From Candidatus Dormiibacterota bacterium (GTDB taxonomy: Bacteria; Chloroflexota; Dormibacteria; Dormibacterales; Dormibacteraceae), in contig JAMXLM010000018.1 of assembly GCA_024280995.1 (NCBI GenBank), positions 1 to 64,000 on the forward strand: a stretch of DNA of 64,000 nucleotides, in the 5' to 3' direction. Position 1 is the first letter of the stretch; each line of letters starts with the position of its first letter. Shown piece after piece: positions 34,650-42,062 of this stretch. A program made the translations under genes and the position numbers. The notes beneath the pieces were generated by a model. That model was not told where the DNA came from and did no database searches. It saw nothing but the letters and a program-made list of their open reading frames with translations.

Positions 34650-34751
34650 TTACGCGGGCTCAGGTACGGCGGCGTAAATCCAGTGGAGCCCGCCGTCTGA
34701 CGTCATCGCGAGACCGCTGCCCTCGTGCTTGGCGGTAGATTTTGAATCCAT
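34650..34751 (-). pseudogene. C-terminal remnant of a second BNR-propeller gene
   Basis: On the minus strand an open stretch ends GLAMTSDGGLHWIYAAVPEP followed by TAA at 34650-34652. It matches the end of the intact neighbour (GLEMTADGGRHWTLVPLP) in reading frame: GL-x-MT-x-DGG-x-HW. Only about 28 codons remain, and the upstream part is replaced by the promoter and start of the divergent GNAT gene. It therefore looks like a tandem paralogue that was deleted except for its 3' end. Confidence 0.6.
34736..34741 (+). promoter_or_regulatory. -10 hexamer of GNAT gene
   Basis: TAGATT ends 8 bases before the ATG at 34750; no Shine-Dalgarno site is seen. Confidence 0.4.
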
Positions 34752-35271
34752 GGTCGGCCTGGTCAGGCCCGCCGTCGTCGAGGACGCCGCGGCGATCGCG
34801 GATGTGCACGTCGCGTCGTGGCGGACCACGTACAGCGGTCTGCTGCCGGAGGATTTCCTCGGCTCGCTCGACGAGGCTGGTTACGAGGGACGCTGGCGGC
34901 GCATCCTCGAGGACGGCTCGAGCCGCGTTTACGTCGCCGCCGACGGTCCTGACATCGTCGGCTTTGCCTCGGGCGGACGAGAGCGCGCGGGCGAGAGCGG
35001 CTACGAAGGCGAGCTCTACGCCATCTACATCCTGCGTGACTCGCAGGGCCGCGGCCACGGTCGTCGCCTTGTCCAGGCGGTGGTCGGCGGACTGCGCGAG
35101 CTCGCGCTGCGCGACATGGTCGTGTGGGTGCTGCGCGAGAACGCCGGCGCGCGAAAGTTCTACGAGCGACTGGGCGGCGTGTACATACGCACCCAGCCGA
35201 TCACGATCGGGTCGTCGTCACTGCAGGAAGCCTCGTACGGCTGGCGTTCACTCGACGACGTGCGCTACTGA
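34750..35271 (+). CDS. GNAT-family N-acetyltransferase
   Basis: The 173-residue protein is a canonical GNAT: VRPAVVEDAAAIADVHVASW at the N-terminus, FASGGRERAGES near 80, YAIYILRDSQGRGHGRRLVQ near 95 (acetyl-CoA loop Q/R-x-x-G-x-G/A as QGRGHG) and VLRENAGARKFYERLGGVYI near 130. The W-RTTYSGLLPEDFL segment is typical of the family acting on small amines or antibiotics. ATG at 34750 is used; the longer frame from 34729 would include the promoter hexamer. Confidence 0.88.
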   Translation: MVGLVRPAVVEDAAAIADVHVASWRTTYSGLLPEDFLGSLDEAGYEGRWRRILEDGSSRVYVAADGPDIVGFASGGRERAGESGYEGELYAIYILRDSQGRGHGRRLVQAVVGGLRELALRDMVVWVLRENAGARKFYERLGGVYIRTQPITIGSSSLQEASYGWRSLDDVRY

Positions 35272-36245
35272 GGTGGACCCAGCGGCTTCTGTGCGAAGTC
35301 GAAACAGTCCTCCATCCCGTCTGACGCCTTCGTGCGTGCGTTCAAGGACGGGAGGCCGAAGTTGGTCTCACAGAACTTGATCAAGCTCACGTGTGAGTGC
35401 TGCGCCTTGGAGACGTAGCCCGGTCGCGCGTAGGGGCTCAGGACAAGGCACCCGACCCGCCCGCCGTATCGAAACTGCGTCCCGTCGGTCCACTTCTCGA
35501 CCTCCGGCGGCGTGACGTGGTCCCACCAGCCGCCCCAGTCGTCCCATGTGACGAAGATCGCGACCTCCGGCCACAGGCCGGCGGCCACGACGGCCTGCAC
35601 CTGGCTCTGCGTCCACTGGCTTCCCTTGCTCACGTCGCCGGCGCCTGCCGCGCGCTGGGCGGCGGTGTCGGCGGGGTGCTCGCTGAGGGCGTCGTCCGAG
35701 TAAAGCCACGACACCGCGGGCAGCCTGCCCGCCGACGCGTCCGCCGTGAAGTCCTGCCACTTCTTCTTCTTGCCGGCGGTGTACTTGATGAACTCGAACG
35801 CATATCCGCCGTAGTTGCCCCAGGAAAGCCCGGCGGCGTCGAGCTGCGAGGGGAGCGAGGGTTGGTCGTAAATCGGAGGACCCGGCTTGGCGCGGTAGTT
35901 CGTAGCCGGGTTGTCGATGAGCGCCGAGTCGGCCATGATCAGCATCAGGTGGTTCGGGGTCGAGGGCCCCGCCACGTCGGTGAAGTAGTTGTCGCAGAGC
36001 GCGAACTTCTGCGCGTAGTCCCAGTAGATCGGGATGTCCTTCGCCGGAAACTCGACCCGCGGCGCGGTGGTGTCGCGGGTCAGCCAGGCCGCATGCCGGT
36101 GGTCGGGGTCCTTCGGCGGAGGGTTGGGGCTGTCGGGCATCGTGACGCCGTCGCCTCCGGGAAACGCGCCGAAGTAATTGTCGTAGCCGTGGTTCTCTTT
36201 GACGATGATCACGACGTGCTTGATCGGGCTCGAGCTCGTGCTCAT
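35265..36245 (-). CDS. phosphoesterase-family (phospholipase C / acid phosphatase-like) protein
   Basis: The 326-residue protein opens with KHVVIIVKENHGYDNYFGAF, the N-terminal metal-binding signature (E-N-H/R-S/G-F/Y-D-N) of the bacterial phosphoesterase family that includes non-specific phospholipases C and AcpA-type acid phosphatases. GPSTPNHLML near 95, VSWLYSDD near 180 and IFVTWDDWGGWWDHVTPP near 235 supply the other conserved acidic and histidine ligands. It would release phosphate or diacylglycerol from phosphoesters. Family members are usually exported, yet no signal peptide is present here. ATG at 36245 overlaps the upstream stop by 4 bases; it is co-expressed with a Cys-rich putative metalloprotein. 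Confidence 0.85.
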   Translation of the reverse strand: MSTSSSPIKHVVIIVKENHGYDNYFGAFPGGDGVTMPDSPNPPPKDPDHRHAAWLTRDTTAPRVEFPAKDIPIYWDYAQKFALCDNYFTDVAGPSTPNHLMLIMADSALIDNPATNYRAKPGPPIYDQPSLPSQLDAAGLSWGNYGGYAFEFIKYTAGKKKKWQDFTADASAGRLPAVSWLYSDDALSEHPADTAAQRAAGAGDVSKGSQWTQSQVQAVVAAGLWPEVAIFVTWDDWGGWWDHVTPPEVEKWTDGTQFRYGGRVGCLVLSPYARPGYVSKAQHSHVSLIKFCETNFGLPSLNARTKASDGMEDCFDFAQKPLGPPQ

Positions 36246-36973
36246 ACGCAAGCGCCCTGGCTGTTGGACCATTCGAGCTGCACCGTGTAGCCGTCGAGCT
36301 GCTTTGTCTGCCACGCGCAGATGTCGCCGATCTCTCCATTCGTGTCGTCGTACCAACCCTGGCCCGGAACCGGGTCGGTCACCGCCTCGCAAAGCTCGTG
36401 CGAGCTCGTCGAAGTGAGGGCATCCACCACCGCCAGCCCTCCCTCGCACCCCGGGCAGCCCGGGTACGGCATGACCGCGTAGTAGACGTCGAAGTCGGCG
36501 TCGTGGTAGCCGCAGAAGTTGACGCAGGACTCCGAGCCGCTGAGATCCGACGTCACACCGGGTGGCAGGTAGACGAAGTACAGCGTGGTCGGGCCAGGCT
36601 GAATGACGGTGGAATTGGCCGCCACCTGGTCGCGGATGAACTGGTGGATTTCGGTGTCGGCGACCGTCGGCGGTGGGGTGCCCGCCACGTTCAGCGAGCC
36701 GGCGTGGGTGCCGTGGCCGATGGTGAAGTTCGGCACGTCGTACTCGGCGAGCTGATCCATCAGCGCGCTCGTCAGCACGAAGTCGAAGAAATCGTTCATC
36801 TGCCGCATCAAGGTCGCCTGCGGCTCCTGGGTCCAGGCGTCGCCCCAAAAGAGGAGAAACACCTGCGGCGAAGCCAGCAGCGGCCCGCCGCGATACGTGA
36901 GCTGGGGCGTCGCGGCCGGAGCCAGCGCTTCGGTCCGCAGCGGAACGATCTGGATCGGGCTAGGTGCTTTCAC
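36242..36973 (-). CDS. Cys-rich putative metallopeptidase-like protein
   Basis: The 243-residue protein has no named family that I can assign. It contains SSHELCEAVTDPVPGQGWYD near residue 188 then NGEIGDICAWQ near 210; the HE-x2-E and GEIGD segments recall zinc peptidase-like proteins found beside secreted enzymes. Seven cysteines are clustered (CVNFCGYHD, CPGCEGG, HELCEA, GDICAW, GACV), which usually means disulfides outside the cytoplasm, although no signal peptide is seen after the GTG start. It overlaps the MFS gene by 14 bases upstream and the phosphoesterase by 4 bases downstream, so all three form an operon. A secreted-enzyme partner role is a guess. Confidence 0.6.
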   Translation of the reverse strand: MKAPSPIQIVPLRTEALAPAATPQLTYRGGPLLASPQVFLLFWGDAWTQEPQATLMRQMNDFFDFVLTSALMDQLAEYDVPNFTIGHGTHAGSLNVAGTPPPTVADTEIHQFIRDQVAANSTVIQPGPTTLYFVYLPPGVTSDLSGSESCVNFCGYHDADFDVYYAVMPYPGCPGCEGGLAVVDALTSTSSHELCEAVTDPVPGQGWYDDTNGEIGDICAWQTKQLDGYTVQLEWSNSQGACV

Positions 36974-38111
36974 TGGCGGTCACCGCCTTGATGGGGATCG
37001 GCACGAATGCCGTCGCAGCTCCCAACAAACATATCGCGGTGATGGAAAGAAACGCGTAGGGGGCGCCCACCGTGAACAGGGTCCCGCCGAGCAACGCGCC
37101 GGCGATCTGCACCGCCGTCTGCACCGTCTGGTAGACGCCTTGCGTGCGCGCGTACTGACCCGGCTCGGAGAGGCGGCTGACCTCGGCCATGATGCTGGGA
37201 AGGCCTGAGATGGTGAAGATCCCCTCCACCAGCCCAAGGCCGATCAGCAGCGGAACAGACGGGATGAACGGGTAGAGGCCGGCGAACACGCCCGTGCTGA
37301 CCAGGCCGGCGACGATGAACCTTCTTGGGCCGAAGCGGTCGCCCAGCGATCCCGCGAGACCGCTCAGGAACAGCGCCGGCAGGGCGAAGGCGACGAACGA
37401 GAGGCCGACGGCAAAGGTCGACCCGCCACGCGACGTGAGGTAGAGCGACCAGATGGTGTCGTACGCGCCGATCATGTACGAGGTCCCGGCGCCCAGGACG
37501 ATCAGCGGCAGCAGGCGCAGCACGACGCGCTTCACGTGTGTGGGTAGCTCGACATCTTCGTGAACGCGCGCATCCGGAAGCGTCGCGAGCGCGGCGACCG
37601 CGACGGCCGAAAGCGCGGCCGCGATGACGAAGGCGGTGCCGATGTTCAACAGGGCGATGAAGCCGCCGATCGCCGGACCGATGAGCATTCCGGCCATGTT
37701 CGTCGCCTGCATGTTCCCGAAGGCCCGCCCGCGCTGGCCCGCCGGGGTCTCTTCGGCGATCAGGCCGTTGGCCGCCGGGAAGTAGCCACCCTGCGCCGCG
37801 CCGTGGAGGAAACGGACGGCGATGAACGCCGCGACCGGCAAAGGCAATAGGTAGGCGAGGAACAGCGCCGCGGTGGCGAGCATCGAGACCACCAGGACGG
37901 CCCTGGTGCCATACCTGTCGGCCGCCCAGCCCGCGGGATACCGCGCGGCGGCGTTGGCAAGAAGCCCTGCGGCAAACACGACGCCCACAAGTGCCGCGGA
38001 CCCGCCTTTGCGGCCGAGAAAGATCGGCAGCAGCGGCAGGAAAAACCATTGCCCCGTGGCGTTCAGGAAGTTCACCGCGTAGAGCGTCCACAACGTTCGC
38101 CGTTGGCCCAT
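36960..38111 (-). CDS. major facilitator superfamily efflux-type transporter
   Basis: The 383-residue protein has about twelve membrane segments. Motif A is seen as AGWAADRYGTRAVL near 59 and as GLAGSLGDRFGPRRFI near 253, and RFLHGAAQGGYFPAANGLIA near 99 resembles motif C/B of drug:H+ antiporters (TetA/MdtG type). Substrate unknown. It is the first gene of an operon with the Cys-rich protein and the phosphoesterase. Its ATG is 26 bases from the divergent lipoate ligase-like start; an AGTATT/AATACT palindrome lies in that gap. Confidence 0.85.
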   Translation of the reverse strand: MGQRRTLWTLYAVNFLNATGQWFFLPLLPIFLGRKGGSAALVGVVFAAGLLANAAARYPAGWAADRYGTRAVLVVSMLATAALFLAYLLPLPVAAFIAVRFLHGAAQGGYFPAANGLIAEETPAGQRGRAFGNMQATNMAGMLIGPAIGGFIALLNIGTAFVIAAALSAVAVAALATLPDARVHEDVELPTHVKRVVLRLLPLIVLGAGTSYMIGAYDTIWSLYLTSRGGSTFAVGLSFVAFALPALFLSGLAGSLGDRFGPRRFIVAGLVSTGVFAGLYPFIPSVPLLIGLGLVEGIFTISGLPSIMAEVSRLSEPGQYARTQGVYQTVQTAVQIAGALLGGTLFTVGAPYAFLSITAICLLGAATAFVPIPIKAVTASEST

Positions 38112-38137
38112 CTGCTTTCAGGAATACTGGCAGAGCT

Positions 38138-38899
38138 TTGATCGACCGCCGCTGGGACGTGATCGGGCCCGGCTCGTTTCCCGCTCACATGCACATGGCG
38201 CTCGACGAGGTGCTTCTCAACGAGGTCATCTCGGGGACGCGACCACCGACGATGCGAATCTGGCGGTGGGTCGAGCGCGCGTTGGTCATCGGATCGCATC
38301 AGTCGGTGCGCAACGAGGTCGACCTCGACGTGGCGCGCGGGGAGGGCTTTGTCGTCACGCGCCGCATGAGCGGCGGCGGCACGATGCTGTGCGAGCCAGG
38401 CCGCACGATCACCTACTCGCTGTATCTGCCCGAGACGATGGTCGCGGGCGTCAGCTTCCGGAAGTCTTATGCGCTGCTCGATGCCTGGGCCGTCGCGGCA
38501 TTCAACGCGCTTGGCGTGCCGGCCTCATATCGCGAGATCAACGACATCATCTCGCCGCGCGGCAAGATCGCCGGAGCCGCTCAGGCCCGCCGGCGCGGCC
38601 ACGTGCTGCATCACACGACGATCGCCCACGCGATGGACGTCGAGCTCTTGCCGCGAATCATCCGCATCGGGCGAGCGAGCCTCGTCGACCGCGGCGTCCG
38701 CAGCGCGGAAAAGGCCGTCTCACCGCTGTCCTGGTTCACTTCCCTGTCGTGCGACGAGGTCGCGGCGCGCTTGCTGTCGCACTTCCTCGGCGAGTTTCCT
38801 TCCCGCGAAAGTGGGCTCACAGAAGACGAGACCGGGGCCGCGCGGAGCCTCGTCGCCTCCAAGTACGCGACCCCGGAATGGATCGACCGGCTTAGCTGA
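38138..38899 (+). CDS. lipoate--protein ligase A / octanoyltransferase family protein
   Basis: The 253-residue protein has the LplA/LipM biotinyl-lipoyl ligase fold: AHMHMALDEVLLNEV near 15, RIWRWVERALVIGSHQ near 38, TRRMSGGGTMLCEPGRTITY near 70 (R-R-x-S/T-G-G-G), and the lipoyl-AMP lysine segment RGKIAGAAQARRRGHVLHH near 145. It would attach lipoyl or octanoyl groups to E2 or GcvH domains. The TTG start at 38138 removes an implausible Arg-rich extension; no strong ribosome site. The LipM versus LplA assignment is unsettled because no separate C-terminal LplA domain is visible. Confidence 0.85.
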   Translation: MIDRRWDVIGPGSFPAHMHMALDEVLLNEVISGTRPPTMRIWRWVERALVIGSHQSVRNEVDLDVARGEGFVVTRRMSGGGTMLCEPGRTITYSLYLPETMVAGVSFRKSYALLDAWAVAAFNALGVPASYREINDIISPRGKIAGAAQARRRGHVLHHTTIAHAMDVELLPRIIRIGRASLVDRGVRSAEKAVSPLSWFTSLSCDEVAARLLSHFLGEFPSRESGLTEDETGAARSLVASKYATPEWIDRLS

Positions 38900-39803
38900 A
38901 GTAGTTGTGCTGCTGGAGGAAGGACCTGGCGGCGGCGTCGGCATCCTGGTGCTGGATCTCGACCTGCGCGTTGAGCTGCACCAGCTCAGCTGTCGTCAGG
39001 CCGGCGCTTACCGCGTTCAGGACCTTGGTGACGTCGCTCGAGGCAGCGGCGGTGCGGATGATCGGCACCACGTTGTCGGCGTTCTCGAGGTGCTTGTCGT
39101 CCTGCAGCACGACCAGGCCGAGCGAGTCGAGGTCCGCGTCGCTGCTGAACACAAGACCCACCTGGATGGTGTTGTTCTTGAACGCGGCCCGGGTCAGGGG
39201 ACCGTCCGTGTCAAGGGCCTTGAAGTCCTTGAAGTGGATGCCGTATGTCTTCACCAGTCCGGGCTGGCAGAACGGCCGGGTCGGGCACTCAGGCCCCGCG
39301 CCCAGCACGAGCTGACCGCCGATGGGAGCCAGGTCGGAGAGCTTGGTGGCGTTGTACTTCTGGGCGTTGTCCTTGGTCATCGCGAACGCGTTCTGGTCGA
39401 CCGCCGCCGAAGGGGTCAGGGCTTCCAGCTTGAGCGGCTGCAGGTGCTCGTTGAGCTTCGAGGTGGTCGCGCTGACGTCGCCGGACGCCTCGCCGGCGGC
39501 GCTGTTGTAGTACTCGAGGTCGGTCGCGGCGTAGCCGATGTAGAGGTCGATCTGGCCCGACTTGATGGCGGGTGCGACCACCTCGCGGGAGCCGAGGTTC
39601 AGCTTGAAGTTCACCGTGTAGCCGGCGTGCTGAAGGGCCTCGCCGTAGAGCTCGGCGAGCACGCTGCCTTCCGAGAACTTGAAGCCTCCGATCGTGATCG
39701 TGCCTTTGTTGCTGCTCGTTGAAGGCGAGCTGCCACAGGCCACAAGCGTCAGGGCGGCGACGACGACGGCGGCCACCGTCGCCATGGGGGATTTCCAGTT
39801 CAT
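38892..39803 (-). CDS. osmoprotectant (glycine betaine/choline-type) ABC substrate-binding lipoprotein
   Basis: The 303-residue protein has a lipobox signal peptide (VVAALTLVACGSS, Cys21) and an OpuCC/OsmX-like mature part: TITIGGFKFSEGSVLAELYG near 35, LNLGSREVVAPAIKSGQIDL near 68 and YIGYAATDLEYYN near 88. The family binds quaternary amines in an aromatic cage. ATG at 39803 has an excellent AAGGAG site 8 bases upstream. It is the last gene of a three-gene minus-strand unit with two permeases; its ATPase is divergent at 41268. The C-terminal end overlaps the convergent lipoate ligase gene by 8 bases. Confidence 0.88.
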   Translation of the reverse strand: MNWKSPMATVAAVVVAALTLVACGSSPSTSSNKGTITIGGFKFSEGSVLAELYGEALQHAGYTVNFKLNLGSREVVAPAIKSGQIDLYIGYAATDLEYYNSAAGEASGDVSATTSKLNEHLQPLKLEALTPSAAVDQNAFAMTKDNAQKYNATKLSDLAPIGGQLVLGAGPECPTRPFCQPGLVKTYGIHFKDFKALDTDGPLTRAAFKNNTIQVGLVFSSDADLDSLGLVVLQDDKHLENADNVVPIIRTAAASSDVTKVLNAVSAGLTTAELVQLNAQVEIQHQDADAAARSFLQQHNYFS

Positions 39804-39870
39804 GAGATCTCTCCTTATCCCGGGCGGGTCAGGTAATGCAAACCCCACCTGAACATGCATTCTTCCATCC

Positions 39871-40575
39871 TCAGGCGGCTTTGAACGCCACCCGTTTCGT
39901 GGCCGGGACGCTCATGAGCCTGATTCCTCGCGGCACGAGCACACGCTCCAGGGCCGCCAGGCCGAGCTCCGTCGCCAGGGCGAGCACCGCGACCAGGATC
40001 GCGCCGGCCATCAGCTTTGTGTAATCGAACTGGGCCAGGCCGTCGATGATGTACCGCCCGAATCCGCCCCCCGCGATCAGCGCGGCCAGGGTCGCCGTGG
40101 CGACCACCTGCACCGCCGAGGTGCGAATGCCAGCCATCAAAAGCGGCACCGCGAGCGGTATCTCGATCCGCAGGATCTGGGCCAGCTCGCGGTAGCCCAT
40201 CCCCCGGGCCGCGTCCTTGATGTCGGGATCCACCTCGCGCATCGCCACGTAGCTGTTCGTGACCATCGGCGGGATCGCGAGCGCCGTGAGGGAGATGATG
40301 ATCGGCGCGTCTCCCAGCCCGAAAACCTGGAACGACAGCACCAGCAGCGCAAAGGACGGTATGGCGCGGCCGACGTTGGAGATGTTGATCGCGACGTTTC
40401 CGAACCGTCCGTAGTGGCCCAGGACGATGCCGATCGGCAGGGCGATCACCATTCCGATCAGGACCGATTCGGCCGACAGGCGCAGGTGCTCGGCAAGCCG
40501 GGTCGGGACGCCGTCCGAGCCGGCCCAGTGCGCCGGGTCGGTGAACCACTGGACGACCTTGGCGAGTATGTCCAT
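39871..40575 (-). CDS. osmoprotectant ABC permease (ProW/OpuCB-like), second copy
   Basis: The 234-residue permease has about six segments and the binding-protein-dependent transport signature EVDPDIKDAARGMGYRELAQ near 125 followed by ILRIEIPLAVPLLMAG. The N-terminal HLRLSAESVLIGMVIALPIG start is typical of ProW/OpuCB. It follows the first permease after 6 bases; together they make a heterodimeric channel, as in OpuCB/OpuCD. The ATP-binding partner is most likely the divergent gene at 41268. Confidence 0.88.
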   Translation of the reverse strand: MDILAKVVQWFTDPAHWAGSDGVPTRLAEHLRLSAESVLIGMVIALPIGIVLGHYGRFGNVAINISNVGRAIPSFALLVLSFQVFGLGDAPIIISLTALAIPPMVTNSYVAMREVDPDIKDAARGMGYRELAQILRIEIPLAVPLLMAGIRTSAVQVVATATLAALIAGGGFGRYIIDGLAQFDYTKLMAGAILVAVLALATELGLAALERVLVPRGIRLMSVPATKRVAFKAA

Positions 40576-40581
40576 TTGCGC

Positions 40582-41247
40582 CTACCTCGCCCAGGGCACC
40601 GCGAATCGCTGGCCAAACGCAAGCGCGAGGTCGGCTACGAAGGCGAGCAGGATCGAGAGCGCTGTGCCGACCACCAGCGGCGTGTGGAAGTTTTCGGTCA
40701 GGCCCGTCAGGATCAGCTGGCCAAGGCTGTCCTGCCCGATGACGGCCGTGATCGTGATCAGGCCGATGGTCGTGACCGTCGCTATGCGGACCCCGGCGAA
40801 GATGGTCGGCAGCGCAAGCGGGAGCTCAACGCGCAGGAGGCGCGCGAACGGCCGGTAGCCCATTCCGTTGGCGGCGTCGATCACATCGCGCGGAACGGCG
40901 TCCAGGCCGACGATGACGTTCCGGGTGAGGATCAGCATCGCGTAGCCGACCAGGCCGATCTCGGACGTGAGCGTGCCAAGGCCCGTGTAAGGGATCAGCA
41001 GGGCGAAGAGTGCGATCGACGGGATGGTGTAGAAGATGCCGAAGAGCGTGAGCACGGGGCCGCGCCACGTTCTGCGGCGCTGGGCGACGATCCCGATCGG
41101 CAGTGAGATGGCGAGGGCCACGCCGACGGCGATGGCGGTCAGCTCGACGTGCGCGCCGAGGTAGCCGAGGACCAGCGGGACGTGGTTGGAGAGCCAGTCC
41201 CAGTTGATCCACGGGTCGACGTAGTCCAGGAATACCGGCGCAGCCAT
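40582..41247 (-). CDS. osmoprotectant ABC permease (ProW/OpuCB-like), first copy
   Basis: The 221-residue permease shares its plan with the next gene: HVELTAIAVGVALAISLPIG near 35, FGIFYTIPSIALFALLIPYT near 70 and the EAA-type loop AVPRDVIDAANGMGYRPFAR near 118 followed by LLRVELPLALPTIFAG. It is the first gene of the permease-permease-SBP unit. The ATG at 41247 has TACCGT 6 bases upstream on this strand, within a 20-base divergent promoter region. Confidence 0.88.
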   Translation of the reverse strand: MAAPVFLDYVDPWINWDWLSNHVPLVLGYLGAHVELTAIAVGVALAISLPIGIVAQRRRTWRGPVLTLFGIFYTIPSIALFALLIPYTGLGTLTSEIGLVGYAMLILTRNVIVGLDAVPRDVIDAANGMGYRPFARLLRVELPLALPTIFAGVRIATVTTIGLITITAVIGQDSLGQLILTGLTENFHTPLVVGTALSILLAFVADLALAFGQRFAVPWAR

Positions 41248-41267
41248 TCCGATACGGTAAACGAGCC
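41248..41267. promoter_or_regulatory. palindromic divergent promoter of the split osmoprotectant transporter
   Basis: The 20-base gap contains TACGGTA at 41253-41259. Plus-strand TACGGT (41253-41258) ends 9 bases before GTG 41268; minus-strand TACCGT (41254-41259) ends 6 bases before ATG 41247. The two -10 elements share five bases. Neither start has a Shine-Dalgarno site, so both mRNAs should be leaderless or nearly so. Confidence 0.5.
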
Positions 41268-42062
41268 GTGATTCGACTGGAAAACGTCACCAAGCAGTTC
41301 CCGGGCGGCTCGAACGCGGTGTTGAACCTCTCGCTCGAAATCCGCAACGGCGAGACGGTCGTCCTGATCGGGCCCTCGGGGTGCGGCAAGACGACGACCC
41401 TGCGCATGATCAACCGCCTGATCGACCCGGACGCGGGTCGCATCCTCGTCGACGGTGCCGATACGCGTGGGGTCGACCCGGCCACGCTGCGCCTGAAGAT
41501 GGGCTACGTCATTCAGCAGACCGGTCTCTTCCCGCACATGACCGTCGGCGAGAACGTCGCCACCGTCCCGCGGCTGTGGAAGTGGGATCACCGCCGGATC
41601 GCAAAACGCGTCGACGAGCTCCTCACACTCGTCGGCCTCGACCCCGCCGAGTATCGAGACCGGTACCCGCATCAGCTCTCGGGCGGGCAGCGCCAGCGAG
41701 TCGGCTTTGCGCGGGCCCTCGCCGCGGATCCGCCGATCCTGTTGATGGACGAGCCTTTCGGCGCCGTCGACCGGATCACGCGTGAACGGCTGCAGCAGGA
41801 GTTCGTCGGCATCCAGCGCTCGATGCGCAAGACGGTCATCTTCGTCACGCACGACATCGAGGAGGCAGTGCTCGTCGGCGACCGGCTCTGCATCCTGAAG
41901 ATGCAGGCACAGATCGCCCAGTACGACACGCCTGAGCGCATCCTCCAGCAGCCCGCCAGCGAGTACGTCCTCCAGTTTCTCGGCCGGAACCGCCTTGGCT
42001 GGCTCGAGTCGTTGCGACGCTCCGGCGTCGAAGGAGCTGACAGCGTTGCCGCAGGAATTTGA
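41268..42062 (+). CDS. osmoprotectant ABC transporter ATP-binding protein (OpuCA/ProV-like, no CBS domains)
   Basis: The 264-residue ATPase has Walker A GPSGCGKTTT near 38, Q-loop GYVIQQTGLFPHMTVGENV near 83, signature LSGGQRQRVGFARALA near 137, Walker B ILLMDEPFGAVDRITR near 155 and switch HDIEEAV near 195. RYPHQLSGGQ and FGAVDRITR are characteristic of glycine betaine/carnitine/choline importers. Unlike ProV/OpuCA there are no C-terminal CBS domains; the protein stops after ASEYVLQFLGRNRLGWLESL. It is divergent from its presumed permeases and overlaps the next reductase gene by 17 bases. Confidence 0.9.
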   Translation: MIRLENVTKQFPGGSNAVLNLSLEIRNGETVVLIGPSGCGKTTTLRMINRLIDPDAGRILVDGADTRGVDPATLRLKMGYVIQQTGLFPHMTVGENVATVPRLWKWDHRRIAKRVDELLTLVGLDPAEYRDRYPHQLSGGQRQRVGFARALAADPPILLMDEPFGAVDRITRERLQQEFVGIQRSMRKTVIFVTHDIEEAVLVGDRLCILKMQAQIAQYDTPERILQQPASEYVLQFLGRNRLGWLESLRRSGVEGADSVAAGI

